Source: SZUA-365 sp049663345 (GTDB lineage Bacteria; Bacteroidota; Ignavibacteria; SZUA-365). From it: a stretch of DNA of 64,000 nt. The DNA is taken from positions 12,644 through 76,643 of the forward strand of contig JBATDG010000075.1 of assembly GCA_049663345.1 (NCBI GenBank), read 5' to 3'. Positions 35,121 to 43,630 of this stretch are shown here, piece by piece. The first letter of the stretch is position 1. Each line of letters opens with the position of its first letter. Below the pieces are notes generated by a model. The model was given only the letters and a program-made list of their open reading frames with translations. It searched no databases and was not told the origin of the DNA. A program made the translations under genes and the position numbers.

Positions 35121-37205
35121 ATGAAAACGCATCACCTGCATCTTGTCGCATTGCTGTTATACATGCCTTCACTGATGGCACTCGGTCAAAATGGAGAGGA
35201 TCCCAATATGTGGCTTGAGGAAGTGAATTCCGGGCGTTCGCTCGAATGGGTGAAGGCGCAGAACAGCGCCACGACCGCGGTGCTCGAACAGCATCCGGAA
35301 TTCTGGAAGTTGAATAAAAAAATCCTGGACATCCTTGATTCGAAAGAACGCATCGCCTACCCATCGATCAGGGGAAAGTATATATATAATTTCTGGCAGG
35401 ATGCACAGAACCCCCGGGGCCTCTGGCGGCGCGTTCCGGTTGAAGGATATTTTGAGAAATCGCCCGCATGGGAGACCGTGCTCGATGTCGATGCGCTCTG
35501 TGCAGCAGAAGGGGAAATCTGGTCCTTCTCCGGAGCGGAATACCTCCGGCCGGATTTCGATCGCTGTCTGCTCATGCTCTCAAGGGGAGGCAGCGATGCG
35601 GTAGTTATCCGTGAATTCGATCTGCAGACAAAGAGCTTCGTGGAGGACGGATTCTACCTGCCCGAAGCGAAAAGCAGCGCGGCGTGGATGGACCGCAACA
35701 CCGTACTCATCTCAAGCAGTCTCGGCGAAGGAATGGCGACCAGCTCCGGTTATGCCCGGCAGACGAAGCTCTGGAAGCGCGGTACTCCGCCCAGCGCCGC
35801 GGCGATATTCTTCGGCGGTGAAGAAACCGATGTTGCCGTGACCGGAGTCGTGGATAACACACCGGAGCGGCAGTATATCATGGCCTACCGCGCCATCACA
35901 TTTTTTACTTCTTCCGTGCATGTGCTCGAAGGGAAGGATTTCTATAAGCTTGATATTCCGGAGGACGCACAATTCCAGGGCTTCTTCAAAGGCCAGATGC
36001 TGGTGGAACTGAAATCAGAGTGGACCGTCGGCGTAATTTCATATCCTCAAGGTGCTCTATTAGGCATCGATTATGAGAAGTTCCGCGCCGGAGACCGCGA
36101 ATTCACCATGCTGTTCGTTCCGGATGACCGATCAAGCCTCGCATCCGTCTCTACGACGAAGAATCTGCTGCTGCTCGCTGTTCTCAACAACGTCAAGAGC
36201 GAACTGTGGCAGGCAAGATTTGAAAACGGAACCTGGAAGTTTGATGGCGTGCAGGTACCGGACAACGGCACGATCACCATCATGGCGCTCGATGAATATT
36301 CGGACCAGTACTTCTTCAGTTTCGAAAACTTCCTTCAACCGAGGACACTCTATTACGTCTCGGATACCGATCAGCGGGTATCTGAGGTCCGCAGCATGCC
36401 TCGATATTTCAACAGCGATGGCATGAAGGTGTGGCAGTACGAAGCCGTTTCCGCTGATGGCGAGCGCATTCCGTATTTCGTCGTCGGCCGTGAGAATATG
36501 CCGCTCGATGGATCGAACCCAACGAAACTCATGGCCTACGGTGGTTTCGAGGTTTCCATGCAGCCGAATTACAGTGCCGTCACCGGTGCGACATGGCTGG
36601 ATTATGGCGGCGTCTACGTCGTTGCGAATATTCGCGGGGGCGGGGAGTTCGGTCCCCGGTGGCATCAGGCAGCACTGAAGGAAAAGCGGCAGGTTGCCTT
36701 TAACGACCTGTTCGCAGTCTCGGAGGATCTGATCCGCCGCGGTATTACCTCCAGCAGGCATCTCGGCATCATTGGCGGCAGCAACGGCGGACTGCTCGTC
36801 GGCGTGGCATTCACGCAGCGTCCGGAATTGTATAATGCGGTGGTGTGCGCCGTTCCGCTGCTCGACATGCAGCGATATAATAAACTCCTTGCTGGTGCAA
36901 GTTGGATGGCCGAATACGGCGATCCTGACATCCCGGAGCAATGGGATTATATAAAAAAATACTCGCCGTACCATAATCTGCATGCTGAAAAACAATACCC
37001 TGCGGTACTGTTCACCACAACCACGCATGATGATCGCGTTCATCCCGCCCATGCCCGCAAGATGGCGGCGAAAATGAAAGAACAGGGCCACCCGTTTTTC
37101 TATTTCGAAAACACAGAAGGCGGACATGGCTCCGGCGTCACAAGCGAGCAGCGCGCCTACATGCAAAGCATCGAAGCCGCGTACATGCTGAAAATGCTTT
37201 TTTGA
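35121..37205 (+). CDS. Prolyl oligopeptidase (S9A family)
   Basis: A serine peptidase of 694 residues that cleaves short peptides after proline. It has an N-terminal signal-like segment (LHLVALLLYMPSLMALGQ), so the enzyme is probably periplasmic. A seven-bladed propeller region (about 75-420) precedes an alpha/beta hydrolase domain. The catalytic serine is S554 in GGSNGG, the aspartate is D637 or D638 in THDDRVHPAHA and the histidine is H669 in GGHGSG. GEFGPRWHQAALKEKRQ is the typical POP motif before the nucleophile. The start ATG has GAGG seven bases upstream. Confidence 0.93.
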   Translation: MKTHHLHLVALLLYMPSLMALGQNGEDPNMWLEEVNSGRSLEWVKAQNSATTAVLEQHPEFWKLNKKILDILDSKERIAYPSIRGKYIYNFWQDAQNPRGLWRRVPVEGYFEKSPAWETVLDVDALCAAEGEIWSFSGAEYLRPDFDRCLLMLSRGGSDAVVIREFDLQTKSFVEDGFYLPEAKSSAAWMDRNTVLISSSLGEGMATSSGYARQTKLWKRGTPPSAAAIFFGGEETDVAVTGVVDNTPERQYIMAYRAITFFTSSVHVLEGKDFYKLDIPEDAQFQGFFKGQMLVELKSEWTVGVISYPQGALLGIDYEKFRAGDREFTMLFVPDDRSSLASVSTTKNLLLLAVLNNVKSELWQARFENGTWKFDGVQVPDNGTITIMALDEYSDQYFFSFENFLQPRTLYYVSDTDQRVSEVRSMPRYFNSDGMKVWQYEAVSADGERIPYFVVGRENMPLDGSNPTKLMAYGGFEVSMQPNYSAVTGATWLDYGGVYVVANIRGGGEFGPRWHQAALKEKRQVAFNDLFAVSEDLIRRGITSSRHLGIIGGSNGGLLVGVAFTQRPELYNAVVCAVPLLDMQRYNKLLAGASWMAEYGDPDIPEQWDYIKKYSPYHNLHAEKQYPAVLFTTTTHDDRVHPAHARKMAAKMKEQGHPFFYFENTEGGHGSGVTSEQRAYMQSIEAAYMLKMLF

Positions 37206-37208
37206 AAA

Positions 37209-37354
37209 CGTTAGGACGTGAGGACGTGAGGACGTGAGGATCGTTAGGACGTGAGGATCGTTAGGACGTGAGGACGTGAGGATCGTGAGGACGTGAGGAT
37301 CGTGAGGACGTGAGGATCGTTAGGATCGTTAGGATGTGAGGATCGTTAGGACGG
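37209..37354. repeat. 8-bp tandem repeat array (aggacgtg / aggatcgt)
   Basis: About 18 octamers alternate between aggacgtg, aggatcgt and aggatcgtt-like variants immediately after the peptidase stop. The unit is the same as in the array at 13332-13412, 24 kb away. No gene is present. Confidence 0.9.
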
Positions 37355-37358
37355 ACAT

Positions 37359-37387
37359 TTGATCAGCTCGATATGATGCCGTTATAT
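37359..37387 (+). promoter_or_regulatory. candidate promoter of the small HTH gene
   Basis: TTGATC (37359-37364), 17 bases, then TTATAT (37382-37387), which is sigma-70-like and 52 bases before the start at 37439. It directly abuts the octamer array, so array length would not change the promoter spacing but could change what lies upstream. Confidence 0.4.
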
Positions 37388-37438
37388 TCCATGGAACAAA
37401 AAATATCGTACACTTTATTTTTATCCGGAGAGTACACC

Positions 37439-37771
37439 ATGACCGCAAAACGCGAGCAATATATAGCATTAATGGATCCGAAAGAACGCATTGAGCGCAA
37501 TCCAATTCTCATTCCAAGGCAAAAGGAAGCCCTGCGGCATGTAATGAAAAAAGGTGAAATCAGCAGCAAGATATATGCTGAACGCTTCAAGGTATCGGAA
37601 TCCACTGCGCGGCGTGACCTGCAGGAACTCATCCTCGGCGGCTGGCTGCGCCGCGAGGGAGCCGGACGCAGCATCGAATATCTCCCGGGCGATCTGCTCT
37701 ATGCGGGCGGCGGCGAGCAGCGGGTCCCTTCTGCCGACGGTTCCGGCGACGGCTGCTTCAATTGCGGATAG
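37439..37771 (+). CDS. Small winged-helix (DeoR-type HTH) regulator
   Basis: A 110-residue protein. Residues about 24-80 (PRQKEALRHVMKKGEISSK ... VSESTARRDLQELILGGWLRRE) form a DeoR/Fic-type winged helix in which STARRDLQEL is the recognition helix. A short strand-rich wing (GRSIEYLPGD) and a glycine-rich tail ending CFNCG follow. The paired cysteines at the very C-terminus could bind a metal or be redox-active; that is speculation. No ligand domain is present. I chose the ATG at 37439 with GGAG upstream; a longer frame from 37373 adds 22 residues. No obvious operon partner. Confidence 0.75.
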   Translation: MTAKREQYIALMDPKERIERNPILIPRQKEALRHVMKKGEISSKIYAERFKVSESTARRDLQELILGGWLRREGAGRSIEYLPGDLLYAGGGEQRVPSADGSGDGCFNCG

Positions 37772-37870
37772 TCCTCGGTATGAAGCCCTCGGATACGGAA
37801 TATTACGATATGATATTCAGAAGTATGGTTTTATATTACGGGAAATATTTCCTGTAAATAAGAGCTCATT

Positions 37871-40800
37871 ATGACAATAATGCTGCGGTGCTCAAGGTGC
37901 AAGGTCGTTCTCGTTTCAGCCTTCATGTTCTTCCTCAGTCCCGCAGCAACCTTCGCCTCGATTGCCATCGATGTCGAGGGAATCGAAGGGCTGACGCTCG
38001 AGGTGCGAGGGAATGATTACCTCGTCAGCGTCACTGACACTTTTCATCTGCACGGTATGAAAGTCAATCCTTCGGGATTGACTTTGCAGTATACAGCAGC
38101 TGACACCTCCTTCCATATCTACGGCGCGGCAGAGTTTATTCTTGGAACGGATACGCTATCGATCTCGCTCGGGGCATCTGCGAATCCGGGAATCATCATC
38201 GACGACGGGAAGCTTGTGCTGGTCGAAGTCTCCATTACCGGTGATTTCCGTTTGCGCAAGCTGCACATCATTCCCGTTGATCTTTCCTTCGACTGGATCG
38301 CCGGAAGTCATGCCTATTCCATGTACGGCGACATCACGGTAATGATCGAAACGGACAGCCTCTTCGCTACACTGGGTGATGCCGCCCATCCGGGCATCGT
38401 AATCACGGATGGCGTCATAGACACGATCGACGTCAGCATCAGCGGCAAATTCTCACTGAAAAGCCTGGCGATCAAACCGGATTCCCTCACCTTTGTCTAT
38501 GACCGTGCTGCCTCTCAATACAAGATATTCGGCAGCGTGGAGGTCGATATCGAAAAGGATACGATTGACGCGATGCTTGGAACGGCGAAGGACCCCGGGA
38601 TCACCATCACGAACGGGGCACTCGACCATATTTTCATCCTGGTCTCGAGCAAATTCGAGTTGAAGAAGCTCACCATCAAGACGGATTCGCTGGGGATTGC
38701 CTGGCAGAAAGGCCTGGCAGGGAATGTGTTTCATCTATTCGGCAAGGTGAAAATTGAAATCGAATCCGATACCATCGCCTTCGATTTCGGAACTCCGGTA
38801 AAACCAGGGCTGGTTTATAAAGACGGGAAAATTGACTCGCTGAAAATCTCGACGACCGACGATCTGCACTTCGCGGGTTTCAAAGCCGGGACGAAAAACC
38901 TGACGCTCGAATACAGCGATTCAGTATATCATATATGGGGACAGCTGTTTTTAAAGAAATTCTGGAGTGCGCTTATCGATCTGGGTACCGGACCGGGTTC
39001 CGGCGTCACAATCGATGCATCGCAGAAGCCAGCGAAGATTACCATCAATCATGCGAAATTCGATCTGGCGGATATTGATCTGGGGCCGATAACACTGAAA
39101 GACATCGATCTCGTGCTGGATAAGAATCGCGTCCAGAGCGCTTCGATTTCACTCGAACTTCCTCCGGGCTGGGAAATCGATGCCGGCGTCGCATTCAAGC
39201 TGGTGAACAATGCCCTCGAAGTTGATTCCATCGGCATCACATGGGAAACCGACAAGATCTCCGAAGCAATCGAAATTCCTGGGACCGGCGCATTCATCGT
39301 GCGGCTCGACGGCGGTGTCTCCGGGCTTGAAAATCCCCATGATTTCAAACTCAACGGCGGCATCGACATCGTGTTCGGCGGCCCCTTCACTATCAAGGGG
39401 GTCGGCGAAGTATCCCTGCTTTATCTCAATGCCGGGGTAATCATCTCACGCTCCGAATTCAAGCTCACTGCCGGCGCAATGATGGGGGCATACAAGAAAA
39501 GTGGAACATGGACTCCGGTGCTCGGTGATGGCTTCCTCACATTTGATTTCCTCTGGGGGAATTCCTACTCCATTGTCGGCGACCTGAATATTCCTTCGGA
39601 TCCGTATACAATGATCGCAGCCGCTCTGTCAGCAAAGCTTTCCAGCACAGGCGCCTTCAATGCAAGTGTCAGCGTGGCGCTGCAGCTGCCGGAAGTTGTG
39701 CCGGTGATCGGGGGACATAAGTTCGCGGAGGCCGACGGCCTTGTCCACTACGATAAGAATGATCCGAGCAGCTTCGCGGCGGGCTGGGCCAGTCTTGATC
39801 TCGGATTCTACACTGTCAGAGGCGGCATCAAATACATTTTTCAGCAAAAAGATTTCGTTACGATCGGTTCTGACGGCATCGACGACCTGAAGACTGAAAA
39901 TCAAACGCTACCGGATTCCGATCCCAGATACTGGGATTTTCTTCACATCAATGTCGATAATGCCAATCCGCTCCTCATTCAGGTGAAAGTGAAATTCAAG
40001 CAGGTTTTGCCGAAATTCTACTTCGATACCTTCTATCCGATAGCCGTCGGGAAAGTGAATTATTCTCCGATGTACATCGTCTCCGGCGCTGATCTTATCA
40101 GCAGTTCGGGCATGAATCTCACAACCATTCCGACCTATACGTGTAAGTGGATTCCTCAATCCGACAGCGTTCTTTTTTATATCATGGCGCCAGGGTATGC
40201 ATCGAGTTCCAGGGCCACGCTTCCCACAGGACAATACACTATCGAGTTTGCCAACAACGTCGGCGCAGATATGATCGAGAGTTACGCGGTACATAAAATA
40301 TACGATGCACCGTGGGCGGTGTGGACCTACCTCTATAGCTACTTCACCGATGCTTCCGGACCGCTCGCCAATGCGATGATCACGCCCAAACTTGGGTATC
40401 ACACGCGTTCCGAAGTCTATGATATTGATTCATCAACCGTGCGCATGTTTTTCACAAAACACAGCACGGATAACGGGACTCTTCTCAAGACCGTGAACTA
40501 TGCCGATTATTGGGGGACGTATCCCCCCGACGGCGAATATCTCAAGATCGAAGGCGTCGATTTCCCGACGACGCTTGCCCGGGGCGACAGCCTGTTGCTT
40601 TACCTGACCATAGACGACGGCATTAATGCGATGTACAAGTCGCCGGTGCAGCTTGCGGCTTTCCGGCCCCCGTTCAATGCGAATGTCAGCATTACCGGAT
40701 TTCCTGCTTCCGCGGCATCCGGGATTGAGACTATGCTGTATATTCAGAATCCCGCAGATAATGCATGGTACCCTGCGGACACACTGAAGCACTTCACCAA

Positions 40801-40993
40801 TGCGGCAGGGGATGTGTCCTTTCCCTACTGTCTCAAGATCAATACAAACGTCAAGTTCCAGTTTGACATCCCGATGGGATATGAAGTGGACCCGGCATCA
40901 ACATATCAAAACGGGCAGGCGCTGCCGGTGAGCAATATCAATGCCGACTGCGGAAAATATGTAACGATTCAGCTGCGGAAAACGCAGAAATAG
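37871..40993 (+). CDS. Large secreted protein with tandem 68-residue repeats, unknown function
   Basis: 1040 residues with a signal peptide (VVLVSAFMFFLSPAATFA). From residue 58 there are at least five consecutive repeats of about 68 residues (58-125, 126-193, 194-261, 262-331, 332-396). The scheme is FxLxxLxIxPxxLxFxY ... YxIYGxVxVxIExDTIxxxLG ... PGIxIxDGxIDxIxVSISGx. Residues about 400-680 continue in a beta-rich style, followed by an Ig-like or carbohydrate-binding-like C-terminal half. There is no clear T9SS sorting domain at the end (it finishes VTIQLRKTQK). I do not recognise the family. Eleven bases separate it from the next T9SS gene, so the two are probably an operon. Confidence 0.8.
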   Translation: MTIMLRCSRCKVVLVSAFMFFLSPAATFASIAIDVEGIEGLTLEVRGNDYLVSVTDTFHLHGMKVNPSGLTLQYTAADTSFHIYGAAEFILGTDTLSISLGASANPGIIIDDGKLVLVEVSITGDFRLRKLHIIPVDLSFDWIAGSHAYSMYGDITVMIETDSLFATLGDAAHPGIVITDGVIDTIDVSISGKFSLKSLAIKPDSLTFVYDRAASQYKIFGSVEVDIEKDTIDAMLGTAKDPGITITNGALDHIFILVSSKFELKKLTIKTDSLGIAWQKGLAGNVFHLFGKVKIEIESDTIAFDFGTPVKPGLVYKDGKIDSLKISTTDDLHFAGFKAGTKNLTLEYSDSVYHIWGQLFLKKFWSALIDLGTGPGSGVTIDASQKPAKITINHAKFDLADIDLGPITLKDIDLVLDKNRVQSASISLELPPGWEIDAGVAFKLVNNALEVDSIGITWETDKISEAIEIPGTGAFIVRLDGGVSGLENPHDFKLNGGIDIVFGGPFTIKGVGEVSLLYLNAGVIISRSEFKLTAGAMMGAYKKSGTWTPVLGDGFLTFDFLWGNSYSIVGDLNIPSDPYTMIAAALSAKLSSTGAFNASVSVALQLPEVVPVIGGHKFAEADGLVHYDKNDPSSFAAGWASLDLGFYTVRGGIKYIFQQKDFVTIGSDGIDDLKTENQTLPDSDPRYWDFLHINVDNANPLLIQVKVKFKQVLPKFYFDTFYPIAVGKVNYSPMYIVSGADLISSSGMNLTTIPTYTCKWIPQSDSVLFYIMAPGYASSSRATLPTGQYTIEFANNVGADMIESYAVHKIYDAPWAVWTYLYSYFTDASGPLANAMITPKLGYHTRSEVYDIDSSTVRMFFTKHSTDNGTLLKTVNYADYWGTYPPDGEYLKIEGVDFPTTLARGDSLLLYLTIDDGINAMYKSPVQLAAFRPPFNANVSITGFPASAASGIETMLYIQNPADNAWYPADTLKHFTNAAGDVSFPYCLKINTNVKFQFDIPMGYEVDPASTYQNGQALPVSNINADCGKYVTIQLRKTQK

Positions 40994-41003
40994 AGGAATT
41001 GTC

Positions 41004-42539
41004 ATGATAGCCAAGATTTCACTGTATATAACCTTGTTCCTCTGCGCTTCGCTCCGCCTGGATGCGGGCGGTCACGTTTCGGGCTCCTCCGATGCGGCGC
41101 TGCCGCCGCACAGCCTTTTCGGCTGGGCCGTTTCCGTGCAGGGCGAATTCGCTGCCATCTCTGCTCCCGGTGAGCGCGATAACAACCTCACGTCAGCAGG
41201 TGCGGTATATATCTATCGCATCCATTCAGGGAACTGGGAATTCATGCAGCGAATTGCTCCCTCCGATCCGTCGATGATGAAGCTCTTCGGCGCTTCGATC
41301 AAGATCGAAGGCCACACGCTGATCGTCGGCGCTCCCGGCGACAATGCCAAGACTGGCGCCGTCTATACCTACGCTTACAGCGGCGAATCCTGGGAAGCAG
41401 TGCAAAAGCTGGCTCCCCGCACTCCCGTGATGTTCCAGGGCTTCGGTTCGAATGTGGATGCCGCACAGGGTATCGTGCTGATCAGTTCCGTGGCGTCCGG
41501 ACGCAACGACTCTGCCTCGGGGTCCGTGGCCATATACAATCCTGAATCCATTCCATGGAAAGAAGAGGCCGTTCTGACGGCTCCGATAAAGGACGTTAAC
41601 GATCTTTTCGGTTCTGCTGCCGCGATTCTCTCATCGGATCATATCCTTATCAGTGCCCCGAGAGCCGATGGGGCGGTGGAGCATAGCGGAGCTGTGTACG
41701 CATTCCGGCGCATTGATCAAGATTGGAAGCTGACAGGATCTTTCGCATCTCCTTATGCACGTACAGACGGCCTGTTCGGCTGCGCACTCAGCGCTTCCTC
41801 CGGACGGGTGCTGGTCGGCGCGATGCAGGAACATGTAACGGACATGAATTCCGGATCCGCATATATTTATTCGCAGAACAGCGACGGACAGTGGACCGTG
41901 GAATCCCGCATCGTACCGGATACGGTGCGCAATCAGGATTATTTCGGGACGGCAGTTTCACTCGACGGCGAAATCGCGATTGTGGGGAGTCCGAAATGGG
42001 ATATTAATAAACTTCGGCGCAACGGCGACATGGGCCGTGTGGCTGTATATGCACGGTCCGACAGCGGCTGGATGCACACGGGGAGCGTCATTCCCGAGGA
42101 TGGAAATAGTGACGATCATTTCGGAATGGCGATCGGCATGAGCGGCAACGAACTCATCGTCGGTTCGCGATTGCATGACAATGCCGCCTCCAACGACGGG
42201 TCTGCCTACTTCTACCGGCTGGGTGAACTCTTCCCTGCGCTCACAGAAAAAGTGATACCTGCCTCGTTTGAACTGAGCCAGAATTTTCCGAATCCATTCA
42301 TCTCCTCGACCACGATTCACTACGATCTACCAGAGCGCACTCATGTCACAATCGAAATCTTTGATGCGGATGGCCGGCTGATTCGCCAGCTTGTCGATCA
42401 GGATCAGGAGGCCGGTCATCGGCAGGTCACCTGGAACGGACGCAATCGGTGGTTCGGTGTTGCGCAGTCCGGCGTCTACGTCTACCGCATCACCACACCG
42501 AATTTCACTGCTTCGCGGAAAATGGTGTTTGTGAAATAG
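41004..42539 (+). CDS. Secreted FG-GAP repeat beta-propeller with T9SS sorting domain
   Basis: A 511-residue protein with a signal peptide (ISLYITLFLCASLRLDA). About seven FG-GAP-like repeats follow, for example FGWAVSVQGEFAAISAPGE, FGASIKIEGHTLIVGAPG and FGTAVSLDGEIAIVGSPK, as in integrin alpha-chain propellers. The last 80 residues (FELSQNFPNPFISSTTIHYD ... GVYVYRITTPNFTASRKMVF) are a textbook T9SS type A sorting domain. GAGGAA precedes the ATG. It follows the repeat protein by 11 bases and may be its surface partner. Confidence 0.9.
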   Translation: MIAKISLYITLFLCASLRLDAGGHVSGSSDAALPPHSLFGWAVSVQGEFAAISAPGERDNNLTSAGAVYIYRIHSGNWEFMQRIAPSDPSMMKLFGASIKIEGHTLIVGAPGDNAKTGAVYTYAYSGESWEAVQKLAPRTPVMFQGFGSNVDAAQGIVLISSVASGRNDSASGSVAIYNPESIPWKEEAVLTAPIKDVNDLFGSAAAILSSDHILISAPRADGAVEHSGAVYAFRRIDQDWKLTGSFASPYARTDGLFGCALSASSGRVLVGAMQEHVTDMNSGSAYIYSQNSDGQWTVESRIVPDTVRNQDYFGTAVSLDGEIAIVGSPKWDINKLRRNGDMGRVAVYARSDSGWMHTGSVIPEDGNSDDHFGMAIGMSGNELIVGSRLHDNAASNDGSAYFYRLGELFPALTEKVIPASFELSQNFPNPFISSTTIHYDLPERTHVTIEIFDADGRLIRQLVDQDQEAGHRQVTWNGRNRWFGVAQSGVYVYRITTPNFTASRKMVFVK

Positions 42540-42747
42540 AGGCGCTCAAGCCGTTGGAGAAGCATGCAGTATACCGGCATCTTCGCTTGCATTAAAATCC
42601 AGAACCGCCGATATTCCATTTCAACATTTCTGAAATATTCCTTCTTCCGGCGGATCAGATGACGGGATACGTTGACGGCGTGTGCTACAGAACAGCCGCG
42701 AGATCCGGTATCCGATGCAGACGGAACAAGCAAGAGGAGAGCAGATC

Positions 42748-43146
42748 ATGAGCAATCGCATTGTGCATTTCGAAATCCATGCGGCCGATATTGAGCGGGC
42801 GAAAACGTTTTACGGCGCTGTATTTGGATGGGATTTCCCATTGTGGATGGAGGAGCCACCGTACTGGGGCGTGATGTCCGCTCCCCCCGACAGTGCGGAA
42901 CCGGGCATTAACGGCGGACTCCTGCAGCGCATGGGCAGCGCTCCGGTCGAGGGGGCGGCGGTGAACGCCTATGTATGCACCGTGCAGGTAGACAGCTACG
43001 ACGAGACGCATGACAAGATCCTCGCCGCGGGCGGTACGGTCGCACTCCCGAAAATGCCGATTCCCGGTATGGCCTGGCAGGGCTATTACAAGGACCTCGA
43101 AGGAAACATCTTCGGGCTGCATCAGGCAGATCCGGAAGCCAAATAA
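42748..43146 (+). CDS. VOC-superfamily (glyoxalase-like) protein
   Basis: A 132-residue protein of two betaalphabetabetabeta modules. It begins RIVHFEIHAADIERAKTFYG and ends KDLEGNIFGLHQADPEAK, the pattern of the VOC (glyoxalase/bleomycin resistance/dioxygenase) superfamily. Typical metal ligands are a His near residue 7 and a Glu or Gln near the end. I chose the ATG at 42748 preceded by AGAGGAGAG; a frame from 42682 adds 22 unconserved residues. Specific substrate unknown. Confidence 0.85.
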   Translation: MSNRIVHFEIHAADIERAKTFYGAVFGWDFPLWMEEPPYWGVMSAPPDSAEPGINGGLLQRMGSAPVEGAAVNAYVCTVQVDSYDETHDKILAAGGTVALPKMPIPGMAWQGYYKDLEGNIFGLHQADPEAK

Positions 43147-43163
43147 CACTGCAGACAGCTCGT

Positions 43164-43574
43164 GTGAATCAGAAAGACGAAGCGGAGCATGACGTGAAAT
43201 CGGATACACCGAACATCAACAGCATCGACGAGTATATCGACGGATTTCCTGAAGATATCCGGAACAAGTTGTCGGAAATGCGGGCTGCCATCGGGGAGAC
43301 CGCACCCGATGCCGTCGAGGTCATCAGCTACCGGATGCCGGCCTTCCACCACAATGGCGTACTGGTGTATTTCGCGGCATATAAAAACCATATCGGATTC
43401 TATCCCACCGCAAGCGGAATTGCACATTTCGTAGACGAATTCCAGGGTTATACCTTCTCGAAGGGCGCGGTGCAGTTTCCTCTCGACAAACCGCTGCCTC
43501 TCGCTCTTATTCGCAAAATCGTCCGTTTCCGCCTGGAGGAGAACAAAAGCGCGAAAGCAACGCCGAAAGTCTGA
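43164..43574 (+). CDS. DUF1801 (YdhG-like) protein
   Basis: A 136-residue protein with the DUF1801 signature: SIDEYIDGFPEDIRNKLSEM at about 20-39, then APDAVEVISYRMPAFHHNG and KNHIGFYPTASGIAHF. Some relatives are described as iron chaperones in Bacillus (YdhG), but biochemical evidence is limited. The start appears to be GTG at 43164; GTG at 43194 is an alternative. It follows the VOC gene by 17 bases and is probably cotranscribed. Confidence 0.85.
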   Translation: MNQKDEAEHDVKSDTPNINSIDEYIDGFPEDIRNKLSEMRAAIGETAPDAVEVISYRMPAFHHNGVLVYFAAYKNHIGFYPTASGIAHFVDEFQGYTFSKGAVQFPLDKPLPLALIRKIVRFRLEENKSAKATPKV

Positions 43575-43630
43575 TATTCCGAATATTGAGCATCCGTCAT
43601 TCCGGATTGCTGAACAGAAAGTAGGGCAAT

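Noticed and set aside
37209..37354. Octamer array considered as a CRISPR array
   Set aside because: Units are 8 bp, directly adjacent, with no unique spacers of 25-40 bp and no cas genes nearby.
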